Shown here piece by piece: positions 1 through 21,100 of a stretch of 64,000 nucleotides of DNA. Below the pieces are notes generated by a model. It saw only the letters and a list, made by a program, of their open reading frames with translations, did no database searches and was not told where the DNA came from. Where the stretch lies: positions 4,132,484 through 4,196,483 of the forward strand of contig NC_031797.1 in the NCBI RefSeq assembly GCF_001522545.3, read 5' to 3'. How positions within the stretch are numbered: the first letter of the stretch is position 1; every line of letters starts with the position of its first letter. A program made the position numbers and the translations under genes. Source of the stretch: Parus major (Eukaryota > Chordata > Aves > Passeriformes > Paridae).

Positions 1-620
1 CACTCGGTGTCACCTCCCGCCCCTCCGGGAGTGTCACACGGACCCCAGCCCCACGCGTGTCACATCACGGGGCGGCCCCCGCCGCACCTCACACGACCCC
101 AGACCCACTCGCGTCCCCACGGGGCAGCCCCCAGGTCCCTTCTGCGTCACCCAACCCCCGGCTCACCCCACGGCTCACCCTGCTACCCCCAAACCCACTC
201 GTGTCCCCACCGGGAGCCTCTCTGACCTCCTTTGGGTCACCTTACCCACCCCAGCGCTCCCCAAACCCACCCGCGTCACCCCACGGGTCACCCCTCGGGG
301 CTCCCCTGGGTCACGTCCCCACGTGTCACCCCTTCCCGTGCCCCCAGACCCACGTGTGTCCCCACAGGACACCTCCCTGTCCCCCCAAAACCCCCCCGGC
401 TCCCCCCCCGGCCGCCTCCCCGAGCCCCTCCGGGTCACCCCACCTCGGTGCCACCCCCCGGGCACCTCCCCACGCCCCCAGACCCACTCGTGTCACCCCA
501 CGAGCTGCCTCCTCCCCCTCCCAAGTCACCTCCCCGAAGCACCACGTGTCACCCTCCGTGTCCCCAATGTCCCCCCGGCCCTTGGGTGCCTCCCCCTCCC
601 CGTGTCCCTCGGGATCCCCC
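1..620. repeat. Degenerate GC-rich minisatellite
   Basis: The stretch is dominated by imperfect copies of a phrase like CCCCAGACCCACTCGTGTC followed by CCCCACGGG, for example near 46, 100, 190, 255, 345 and 475. Long frames are open on both strands only because the repeat is C-rich and short of stops; I see no gene here. Confidence 0.6.
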
Positions 621-1142
621 CCAGTCCCTGCCCCCCGACGCTGGGAAGGGGACACGGAGCCCAAGGTCACGGTGGGCTGGCAGCCAGCCTGGCGAGCACA
701 GGACAAGCCCGGGCTCCGGGCCTGCCGAGGGGGACACGGGGACAGCAGGGCGGCTGTCCCCACCCCGGGGGGGGGCTGTGCCACCCCCCAGCACCCCGCT
801 CCCCCGGGAACAGCTCCCTTCCAGCCGGATCCGCGGGGAAAAGCGCCTGCCGGGGGGCGGCCCGGCGAGATTTTCGGGTGGATTTTGAATTAATGATCGT
901 TGGGGGTTTTGAATTAATTAAAGGAAGAGAAAGCGAGAAAAGCAAAGCTTTGATCAACACCCCCCCCCCGCCCCGGGCTCGGGGGGTCTCGTTCCACGCT
1001 CGGCTCCCTGGGATTTCTCCTTTCCCAACTCTTTTTTTTTCCCTTAAATAACCTCGGCTCAGCTCCTCGCCCACCCCTCACCCTCCCCCCGCCCCCCGGG
1101 GGGGCGTTTGGGGAGGTTTTAGGGGGGTTTTGGGTCATTAAC
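621..1142. other. Non-coding flank, nothing recognised
   Basis: GC-rich sequence with C homopolymers (960-970, 1083-1105) and a short AT-rich patch (885-950). I see no splice-consistent coding segment. It ends at an assembly gap. Confidence 0.5.
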
Positions 1143-1777
1143 NNNNNNNNNNNNNNNNNNNNNNNNNNNNNNNNNNNNNNNNNNNNNNNNNNNNNNNNNN
1201 NNNNNNNNNNNNNNNNNNNNNNNNNNNNNNNNNNNNNNNNNNNNNNNNNNNNNNNNNNNNNNNNNNNNNNNNNNNNNNNNNNNNNNNNNNNNNNNNNNNN
1301 NNNNNNNNNNNNNNNNNNNNNNNNNNNNNNNNNNNNNNNNNNNNNNNNNNNNNNNNNNNNNNNNNNNNNNNNNNNNNNNNNNNNNNNNNNNNNNNNNNNN
1401 NNNNNNNNNNNNNNNNNNNNNNNNNNNNNNNNNNNNNNNNNNNNNNNNNNNNNNNNNNNNNNNNNNNNNNNNNNNNNNNNNNNNNNNNNNNNNNNNNNNN
1501 NNNNNNNNNNNNNNNNNNNNNNNNNNNNNNNNNNNNNNNNNNNNNNNNNNNNNNNNNNNNNNNNNNNNNNNNNNNNNNNNNNNNNNNNNNNNNNNNNNNN
1601 NNNNNNNNNNNNNNNNNNNNNNNNNNNNNNNNNNNNNNNNNNNNNNNNNNNNNNNNNNNNNNNNNNNNNNNNNNNNNNNNNNNNNNNNNNNNNNNNNNNN
1701 NNNNNNNNNNNNNNNNNNNNNNNNNNNNNNNNNNNNNNNNNNNNNNNNNNNNNNNNNNNNNNNNNNNNNNNNNNNNN
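1143..1777. other. Assembly gap (635 N)
   Basis: A run of N. The right edge (1778-1850) begins with a duplicated phrase around TGGAATT(T/C)GGGATGGCACC, so the gap probably hides a tandem repeat. Confidence 0.99.
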
Positions 1778-2250
1778 CCTGGAATTTGGGATGGCACCAC
1801 AGAACCTCCAAAAGTGCCACTGCAGGAACCTGGAATTCGGGATGGCACCGAGCTGGTGTCACCACCTGAGCCCCTGCATCGTTCACAGCACAAAAACTGC
1901 AAAATATTTCCCGATTTTGAGCCAAATTTGGATTCTTCCAGCATCGCCCGGCTCCTGCTCACCCCAAATATTGAACACCCCTAAATATTTTTCACCCCCC
2001 CCAAATATTTTCCGGCTGGATTTAGGTCCTTGGATTCCACATCCATCCCGTTCTGGGGCTGCCTCGTGCCGGGATAATTCCGGTGTCTCCCGCTTCCACT
2101 GGAGGCAGCTGCTGGACAGCGTGGCCAGCACATCCCTGGGAGAGCCACGGGCACATCCCAGAGCTCCCGGAGGCAGCGCTCCCGGCCGGAATTCCGGCTC
2201 CAAAGGGATTAAAGGGGCACAACCGAGGAGAGAAACCGCCTGGAAATGTA
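1778..2250. other. Intergenic sequence, no gene seen
   Basis: It lies beyond the candidate MAP2K2 polyadenylation signal. A short duplicated segment sits at 1778-1850; the rest is unique, with no convincing exon. Confidence 0.4.
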
Positions 2251-2258
2251 AAGTGCCG

Positions 2259-2268
2259 TTTATTTATT
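2259..2268 (-). terminator. MAP2K2: Candidate MAP2K2 poly(A) signal
   Basis: On the minus strand two overlapping AATAAA hexamers occur here, followed about 20 bases later by ordinary unique sequence. If used, MAP2K2 would have a 3' UTR of about 1.6 kb. A 14-15 base A-run lies just upstream on the transcript strand, so internal-priming artefacts are possible. No other minus-strand AATAAA was noticed between the stop codon and here. Confidence 0.45.
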
Positions 2269-2575
2269 ATTTTTTTTTTTTTTTCCCCCCCCACCCATGA
2301 TGAAAATATCGAGTTTAAAATAAAAAAATTAATTGCACCACCAAACTGCTCTGTCCACGCTCTTCTCCTCCTCCTCCTCCTCTCCTTTTCCTCCTCTTCC
2401 TCCTCCAAAACCCAGCACCAAAATCTATGGAAAATAGCCCGAAACTTGAGGAACCTTCCCTGCTTCCCACATAAAATAAGAGGCAAAATCCATCCCAATG
2501 AGCACCCCACGGCTCCAGGGTGGTTTGGCAGGGCGTGAGCTGAGCCAGCAAGCACAGACCCCTCAAATCTGGGGT

Positions 2576-2625
2576 GTTCCCCCCAAAATGGGGGTGTTCC
2601 CCCCAAAATGGGGGTGTCCCCCCTT
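2576..2625. repeat. 20-bp direct repeat with inverted arms
   Basis: About 2.5 copies of TTCCCCCCAAAATGGGGGTG. Each copy carries a C5/G5 inverted repeat around AAAAT that could fold into a small hairpin. Confidence 0.75.
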
Positions 2626-3249
2626 TGGGGACGTGTTTGCCCTGCGGCTTGGCCCCAGGCAGGGCAGTGCCTTTGTCCTGTGCTGGAAAACAGGAAAGGA
2701 AAAGGGATGAGGGGTTTGGGGTTAGCCAGCCCTGGCAGTTAATTCTGGGGGTCGCCATGGTGGGAGCCAGGGCAGGCAGGGGGATGGCAGCTGCCAGCCT
2801 GACCGGGGGAAAAACAGCCAAAAAAGAAAGGAAAACACCAAAAAATTCCCACCAAACTTCCCAAATCCTCGCTCAGGGGGGCTCGGGGGGTGCCAAGCCC
2901 AGGCAGGGGGAGGAGGGGAATGATTCACCCCAAAATCCCCGTGGTGGGAAGGGAGGGGGTCTCGGCCTGGGGGGCTCCAGGGACAGCGTGGGCTCGGCCC
3001 GAGGCGGCTCAGGGGGCTCCAGCAGGGAATCCTGGAGCTCTGCCACGTCCACAATGGCTGAGGCCACCCCTGGGATGGGCTGGAGGCAGCCAGAGGGGGA
3101 AATCGGCAGCCTGAGGGTTCCCTGTGCCCCCGATGGATCAGGAGAGGGATCCCGATCCCACCAGGAACTGCCGGACTCTGCCCCCGCCATTCCAGGGAAG
3201 GAAAATCCACCCTCCCCTCACCTGGACACGGAAAAGCAGGAGCCATCCC

Positions 3250-3303
3250 CACCCCATCCCCATCCCATCCCATCCCATCCCATCCCATCCCATCCCATCC
3301 CAA
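3250..3303. repeat. CATCC microsatellite
   Basis: Nearly perfect run of the pentamer CATCC. Confidence 0.9.
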
Positions 3304-3778
3304 TCCCGTCCCTGAACATCCAGCGTGGGACAAGGCCAGGCTTTAAAAGATCCGTTTAAAAATCAGCCCAGGCAAAGCTGCTCTGCCCCAGCCGTGTCCC
3401 TGGGCAGGGCTTCTCCACTCCTGATCCCACCGATTCTCCATCCCAGAGAGAAAACCCGGCAGCAGGTGAAGCATCAGCTGCCCATCCCTCATCCCCCACA
3501 CCTCGCACCCCCCGTTACCTTCTTGTTTAACCCGAGTGAACACATCCCAAAAAAACCCAAAAAACAAACAACAAACCGAAAAAAACCCCAACGAAACCCA
3601 AAATAAAGAAAAATCAACATAAGCAGCACCACAATTCCCAAATGTCAGGAGCTCCAGAGCTGGAGCAGAGGCCTGGAACATCCCCATATCCGAAGGGACC
3701 GACCCCGCCGGGCATTCCCGAGGATGGAGACGCTGCCAGGGCCCGGAGCTTTGGGGCCGGAGCTTTGGCGCTGGGGCT

Positions 3779-3822
3779 GGGAGGAGGAGGAGGAGGAGGA
3801 GGAGGAGGAGGAGGAGGGAGGG
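3779..3822. repeat. GGA trinucleotide repeat
   Basis: Near-perfect GGA run, read as TCC on the MAP2K2 transcript strand, about 60 bases past the stop codon. Confidence 0.9.
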
Positions 3823-3881
3823 GCAGTTCTGGGAGGAGGGAGGACGGGGAGCGGTGGCAGAGGCAGCAGTGCCAGCCGGGC

Positions 3882-12048
<8,167 letters not shown>

Positions 12049-12242
12049 GGCCGGGCCGGGCCGCGCCTGCGGGGCCGGGGGGGCGCGGCCGGGCGCGGGG
12101 GCGCGCGGGGGCGGGGCCGGGGCGGGACCAGCGCGGGCCAATCGGGGGCGGGGCCGGGCCTGGGGGCGGGGCCGAGGCCGGTACCGGGGAGGGGGCCGGA
12201 ACCGGGGCGGGGTCCAAGGGCGGGGCCACGGTCAGGACTATG

Positions 12243-12376
12243 GAGGCGGGACCGGGAGCTCCATGAGGCGGGACCGGAGGCTCCGTGGGGCGGGACCGGG
12301 AGGTCCATGAGGCGGGACCGGAGGCTCCGTGGGGCGGGACCGGAGGCTCCGTGGGGCGGGACCGGGAGCTCCGAGG
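12243..12376. repeat. Tandem GC-box minisatellite upstream of MAP2K2
   Basis: About six imperfect 21-23 base units of the form GGCGGGACCGGAGGCTCCGT, with variants ending GCTCCATGA. Each unit carries a GGCGGGAC core that resembles an SP/KLF site. The array lies 200-330 bases upstream of the start codon. Confidence 0.9.
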
Positions 12377-13009
12377 GGCGGGAGCAGAACGCTCGGGGGC
12401 GGGGCCTCATACATGCACAAGGAGCGGGGCCCGGGAAGAGCGCGTGGCGGGGCGGAGTCTCGCGAGATCTCGCTGAGGGGGAGAAGGCGGTGGGCCTGTG
12501 GCGGAGGTGCCCCCCGAGGGGCACGGGCTGTGTGGATGGAGCGTTAATTAAATTATCACTAATTAGTGATGCAGAAACGGGCAGCAGTCCTCCAGCCGCA
12601 GTCTGCTCTGTTCATCCCGTTCGTGCCTGATCCCATGCCCGAGACCCCCGAGGCTCATCAGGAGGGGCCCCGAACGGCCCCGGGTGGCGGCACCGGGCGG
12701 GCGCCCTTTGCCCGGTCCCGGCGGGGCCATAAAGCAGGGAGCAGCCGCCGTCTGCTCGGGCAGAGGCCGTGGGGCGGCCGATAAGGGGCCGTGGCCTTGT
12801 CCCCGCGCCACGCCTGGGGCACACGGAGCCTTAGTCAGCGGTGTCCCCTCCCTGTGCCCGGGATCCCGAGGATCCGGGAGTCCCGGCCCCTGCTGGGGTG
12901 GGATCCACTGAGGGGTGCTGGTGTTGTGCTGCCGCCCCTCACTGCAGGGAATGAGGCTTTGGCACAGCCGCACCCCGTGTGCGGCCCGAGACTGCCGTGA
13001 GGGACTCGT
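12377..13009. other. MAP2K2-CREB3L3 intergenic, left part
   Basis: GC-rich flank with a short AT patch (12543-12572) holding a 16-base palindrome. No coding segment recognised. Confidence 0.5.
12555..12570. promoter_or_regulatory. 16-bp perfect palindrome with TAATTA core
   Basis: ATCACTAATTAGTGAT is its own reverse complement and centres on a homeodomain-type TAATTA. It is AT-rich inside a CpG-rich flank, 507 bases upstream of the MAP2K2 start codon. Binding is inferred from motif alone. Confidence 0.4.
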
Positions 13010-13290
13010 GGAATAACCCCAGGATGGTGTGGGTTGGGATGGATTTTAAACACCTCCCATTCCATGGCAGGGACAGCTTCCACTGCACCAGGGCACTCCG
13101 AACCCCGTCCAGCCCGGCCTTGGGCACCGCAGGGATCCAGGGGTGGCCACAGCTGCTCTGGGCACCTGTGCCAGGGCCTCACCCCCTCCCAGGGAACAAT
13201 TCCTCCCCAATATCCCATCCATCCCTGCCCTCTGGCAGTGGGAAGCCATTCCCTGTGTCCTGTCCGTGCATCCCTCGTCAATGGTCTCTC
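13010..13290 (-). mobile_element. CR1 LINE 3' fragment
   Basis: Reverse CR1 in the MAP2K2-CREB3L3 interval, covering the tail, the CCACAGCTGCTCTGGGCACC block and the CCATCCATCCCTGCCCTC block. Confidence 0.9.
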
Positions 13291-14514
13291 TCCAGGGAGA
13301 GCCACGGGCAACCAAGGCTTTTTTGGATAAGCCATCAGTGGTAGAGTCCAAGCCAACGTCCCCAGATATCGCCCTCAGCGCACATCGAATGTGATTAATG
13401 CCGAGATATCTGAAAAAAGGGAAACTGTCCCCAAAAGTGGGTGAAGGTTCATGGACAATTATAGCACCTGGACTTCGCCCGGCAGCCCCAGCCCCTCCTG
13501 CCCCGCTTGGCAGAGGAGCACAAAAACATTTGGCTAATGAGTTATGGGTCCAGCCCCGGGGCGGCCCTGCCATCACACCCCGACAGCCCCAATCAGGGCT
13601 GGGACATTTTGCAATCTGCGATATTATTTCTGTGCAGTTGGAGTTTAAACTTTGCCACTTGAGTCAGGAGGAGGAAGAGGAGGAGGAGGAGGAGGGTGAA
13701 GGCCAGGCTTGTCCCCTGCGCTCCCGTGTGTGCTCAGAGAGGGTTGAGAGGACAATCCATGGCATCTCACTCAGGTATGTCCTGACTGCCGCTGCTCAGC
13801 GAGATCCCATGGGGACATCAGGATTCACTGAGAGGATTGAGGGTGAAGGACAGGGCGCAATAAAGCCCCGTGTCCACCTTGGCCAAATGTCAAGTAATGA
13901 CAGCTGTCCCCAGCTGGCTGGGAGGACATTTGAGTGGGTTGGTTGGGTGGTGGGTTGGTTGGTCAGTCAGTCAGAGATGACTGCTCAGCCTGTTGGTCAG
14001 TGGGCTGGTTGTTGGGTCAGTCCATCCATTGGTCACTTGGCCAGCAGGCTGACCATTTGGTGTGTCTCTTGATCAGTTCATTGACTGACAGTTGGTCAGT
14101 GGGTCAGCTGGCCGGGTAGTTGGGATGCCAGTTGGCTGATTGGCCACTTGGGCTACTGGTCAGCTGGCCCAGTGGCTGTCTCTGAGTCCGGAGTCTCAAT
14201 CAGTGCCCAGGGTAGCAGTGAGGGACTGAGTCCCCTCCCTGGGATGGCCAGTGACCGCAGTCCCTTCCCTTCCACTTGCCACCCAAAATGATTAACCAGC
14301 TCTTCCAGCACAGTCACCTCCAGGAGGGAACCCCTGGCTGGGCTGCTCTGGGTGGAAAACTGGAGGATTTGGGAATTTCAGCTGCTGGAAGGAGAGAGGA
14401 CTCTGCCGTATCTGGAGCCCCCACATCCTGTCCCACACCTGTAGGGCTTTTCCAGGGGTGGCTGTGGGGGGCATGGCGGGGCCTGGGCTGGACAATGACC
14501 CTGCCACCCCGCAG
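13291..14514. other. CREB3L3: CREB3L3 5' flank
   Basis: Non-coding. It holds a GGA repeat (13666-13695), a TTGG/TCAG-rich region (13930-14170) and an HNF1-like half site ATGATTAAC at 14288-14296. The acceptor just before the first coding exon implies that an untranslated first exon lies somewhere in this stretch; I could not place it. Confidence 0.45.
13930..14170. repeat. Degenerate TTGG/TCAG repeat
   Basis: Repeated TTGGTTGG and TTGGTCAGT words with many interruptions, a decayed simple repeat upstream of CREB3L3. Confidence 0.6.
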
Positions 14515-14516
14515 CC

Positions 14517-17323
<2,807 letters not shown>

Positions 17324-17899
17324 GCAGAGCAGGGAGCACGGGGGTGCTGTGGGGTGCCAGCACCTCATCCCCTACAGGACAAGCCCTCGGGGGACTCCTC
17401 CAGGATCTGCCTCCGGATGCTGGCCCTGCTTGGCTTTGCTTGGATTCTGCGAACTGGGAAGAAGAGACCTGTTCCCACTGGCCTTACTGGGAGGGAAGGG
17501 GCTGCTCCTGCCCCCCGGCACAGTGGGAGTTGTGGAAGGGACATGGGGTCAGTCAGGATGGAGCTGAAGAAGCAGGAGGGGCCCTGGTCTGGTTGGTTGC
17601 TGATGGTGCAACTGGTTGGTTTTGTTCTTGGTTTTGTTTTGGTCTTTGTTTTTGTAATTTTATTTTCATCTCTAAATATAAGATATTTTGGAAAAAATCC
17701 ACTGGCTGTAGTTTAAGAGGGGGTGATCCATGAGGTTTCAAGGAGCCCTGGGGCAGGGGGACCTCAAGCTGCCAGGAGGAGCCCAGGAGAGTGGGGACAC
17801 ACGGCCATGCCCAACCTGGAGCTTGTGGGGAGTCAGGGCAGCCTCCCACAGCTCCCTGAGTCCAGCTGGGATCCAGTGCCCTTCCATGACCAAGTGACG
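17324..17899 (+). other. CREB3L3: CREB3L3 3' UTR and flank
   Basis: Non-coding sequence after the CREB3L3 stop, with a T-rich stretch at 17620-17690. No canonical AATAAA was seen; a possible weak signal is AATATA near 17677. Confidence 0.5.
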
Positions 17900-18055
17900 T
17901 GGAATTAGAGTCACCTTCCACTGTCCCAGGCTGCTCCAAGCCCTGTCCAGCCTGGCCTTGGACATTCCAGGGATCCAGAAGCACCCACAGCTGCTCTGGG
18001 AATTCCATTCCAGGGCCTCACCACCCTCACAGGGAGCAATTTCCCTGTGCAAGGC
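17900..18055 (-). mobile_element. CR1 LINE fragment
   Basis: Reverse CR1 lying exactly between the convergent ends of CREB3L3 and SIRT6, with CTGTCCCAGGCTGCTCCAAG and the CCACAGCTGCTCTGGGAATT block. Confidence 0.88.
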
Positions 18056-18106
18056 CCTCTCCAGGCCCATGGGTGCAGCTGCTCCGCGAGCCACAATTCA
18101 AGTGTG

Positions 18107-18112
18107 TTTAAT
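18107..18112 (-). terminator. SIRT6: SIRT6 poly(A) signal (ATTAAA)
   Basis: The minus strand reads ATTAAA 87 bases past the SIRT6 stop, giving a compact 3' UTR. No AATAAA is closer. Confidence 0.6.
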
Positions 18113-18198
18113 ACTGACATAAAAAAAGGGACAATATTTAAGGGTATAAAAAAAAGTTGGTAGGAAAAGCAGCCCAGGTGAGACAGGGACAGTCCAGG

Positions 18199-21100
18199 TC
18201 AGGTGAGGAGAGGCTCCACCTTCATCTTCTTCACCGGTGTCGGCCCCGTGTCCGGGCTGGGACACTCCAGCTTGAGCCCGTCGCGGCGCTCCAGCGGCGC
18301 GTTCCCGGGACACGGCGCTCCCGTGCCGTTGTGCTGGGACAGCGGCTCCTCCTTCAGCCGCCCCTGCAGCTGCTCGGCCTTGGCCAGCTCGGCGCTCTCC
18401 ACCACCACCGGCCCCGTCCACTCGGGCACCTCCAGCCCCAGGTGCTTCATCAGCTTGGTCATCACCTCGTCCACGTAGCCGTGGATGCGCAGGTCGGCCT
18501 GGCGGTCCTGGACAGCGGGGACACGGCTCAGGGGACAGACGGCCCCTCCCAGGGACAGCGGGATGTCCCTGCTGGGCCACTGCCAGTGGGACATGAGGTG
18601 ACCCCGGGGCTCTGCCGGGGCGTGGGCTGGAGCCTGGGGACAGGGACACGGGTACAGAGCCAGGGACAGAGCGTGACAGGCACGAGGGAGCTCTGGTGAC
18701 ACCCCAGGGACCCCCAGCTCTGGGTATTAAAGACTTTGGACACTTGGGCACCAACATCTGAGCAGGAACCGAGCAGGAACCGAGCAGGAACCGAGCATGC
18801 CCTACACAGACTCCGTGTGTGTGGTCATTCCATCGGGCTGTAAACCCTGAGGACACAGCAGGCTCCAGGCTGAGCTTTTACTCTGCTCCTAAGACTTGCT
18901 TGGGTAAGGTTGGACAGGGCTTGGAGCAGCCTGGGATAGTGGAAGGTGTCCCTGCCCATGGGACAGGGAGGGGGATGAGCTTTAAGGTCCCTTCCAACCC
19001 AGCCCTTGCCACTATTCTAATATTTACCTGCAATCTCTGCGTGTTCAGCAGGAGTTGCAGGTTCAAACCCTCCAACCCAGGACTCCCAGCCTGTTTGCCT
19101 GCTAAGAGAGGCCACCTGGGAGGGGACAACGTGCAGGGACAAACTCGGGATGGGCCTGGAACAGGGGACAGGAGGGGAAAGGAGCAGTGTGGAGCTGCAG
19201 GACGCTCACTCACGTGTTTGGTTGCTTGGAGGTTGACAATGACCAACTTTCCTCCTCTCTTCTTGGTGATCAGTGGGAGGTTCCCGCTGGGTTTGATCTG
19301 CAGAGAGGTCCCCAGGGTGACGGAGAGATCGGCTTTCCTGCAGGGAGGAGGAGAAATCCAGAATCAGGGCATGGATGGGTGGGAAGGGACCGTTCCCCTC
19401 CTGTGTCAGGAGGGTGTCAGTACCTGCAGGCTTCATCTGCCAGTGTCAGGTCACGGTCGGGCAGGGAATCTTCCCAATCCAGAATAGTGTCTCGTAACTT
19501 CCCTCTGGAAAACACACACAGGGACCATGGTTTTCCCTGGAAAAGGCAGGAGCTGCCTCGGCAGAGGGGACAACGACCAGAGCCTGTCCCACCCTTCTTG
19601 TCCCCACACTGTGAAGGGACTGAGAGCACCCAGACAGATCTTCCTGCATCCTGGGCTGCTTCTCCCAAACCCGAGGGGCTGTTGGCTCATCCCCCTGTCC
19701 CACATGCCAGGAGGGATCCCTACCTGCAGGCCCGCAGCCCCCGGGCCTTGGTGACGCTGCAGAGGCGCCCCGTGGGCTTGAGCCCCATGCTGCCCACGAC
19801 GGCGTCGCGCACGTACTGCCTGCAGAGACACAGAGCTGCTCAGGGCCGGGCTCAGGGAGGGGCTGCAGGGCCCCCCACCACAGCCTGGCATGGAAATCCC
19901 AGCCCAGCTTCTCCTGGCATGGAAATCCCAGCCCAGCTTCCCCTGGCATGGAAATCCCAGCCCAGCTTCTCCTGGGATGGAAATCCCAGCCCAGCTTCTC
20001 CTGGCATGGAAATCCCAGCCCAGCTTCTCCTGGGATGGAAATCCCAGCCCAGCTTCTCCTGGGATGGAAATCCCAGCCCAGCTTCCCCTGGGATGGAAAT
20101 GAGGGCTCACGTACTTCCCGCATTTCACGCACTCTTCCACAAACATGTTCCCGTGGAGCTCGGCCAACTTGTCCCTGTGGGAGAAAGGCAGAGGTGAGCT
20201 GGGAAGGGTGGGGAGCCCTGGGAGAACTCTACCTCCTCCCCAGGAACCTCAAGGGCTTCCCTGCATTCCAGCTCTGCCAAGTGATGGGTTCATCCCCCAG
20301 CAGGTACTGAGGGAGGGACAGCAGGTCCTGGCCTTTCAGTTTCAGTGTTTCCATCTGCAGCACTGATTGCAGCTCCTGATCCACTCAAATCTCTCCTGGG
20401 AGCATCCAGATCTTTGCTTTTCCAGCACCCAACATTCCTGTCTGTCCCTGTGCTGTTCCAGCCCTCTGACACCTGTTTTTCCTAAAATTCCCCTCAGGCT
20501 CAGAGGAAAACACAGCCATGCTCTCCCTGTTTTCCTCAGAGCCCCACGCTGACTGGGAACTTCCTCCAGGCTGTGTGAGACAGGACTGACCTGATTTCCC
20601 CCAGTTTGGCCCCAGTTCAGCTTGCTCAAGCACAGGCTTCGTTTGGGATGCAGAGCTGGGCTGAGCTGGAACAGGAGCCAGAGGCTCCAGGCTGTGGAAG
20701 CACCATGGAATTCTGTCATCATTCCCTACTGCTCTTCCCATGTTTAGGTTAAACAGACAAACACGGGGCTGGGAGCAGGACCCAGGACCTGGGGTTTGTA
20801 ATGTCAGGAAATGCCTGGAGGCAGCTCTGGCTGAAGGTGTTTGTGACAGGCACCTTCTCCTGGTGCTCCTCAGCCACATCCTGACTCATGGAGTCACAGA
20901 ATGGATGGGGTTGGAAAAGGCCTTAAAAGATCAGCCCCCTGCCATGGGCAGGGACACCTCCCATGTCCCAGGCTGCTCCAAGCCCCATTCCACCCCTGGC
21001 CCTGCGCAGGACACCACAACAATCCCACCTTGTGCCTGAGAGTGTCGTCCAAGGCCTGGCCCTGTCTCCATCCTTGTTTCCAGGGATGGGCCATCCCATT

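Larger units (their letters stand above)
2270..3880 (-). other. MAP2K2: Probable MAP2K2 3' UTR / 3' flank
   Basis: Non-coding sequence after the MAP2K2 stop codon. It contains a CT-rich patch (2360-2405), a 20-base duplication at 2576-2625 with CCCCC/GGGGG inverted arms, a CATCC microsatellite (3250-3303), an A/C-rich patch (3545-3610) and a GGA-repeat (3779-3822). A proline-rich minus-strand open stretch at 2873-3190 is not recognised. Its status as UTR is inferred from position only. Confidence 0.4.

Noticed and set aside
1119..1962. Minus-strand frames of about 270 codons
   Set aside because: Almost entirely undetermined residues across the N gap.
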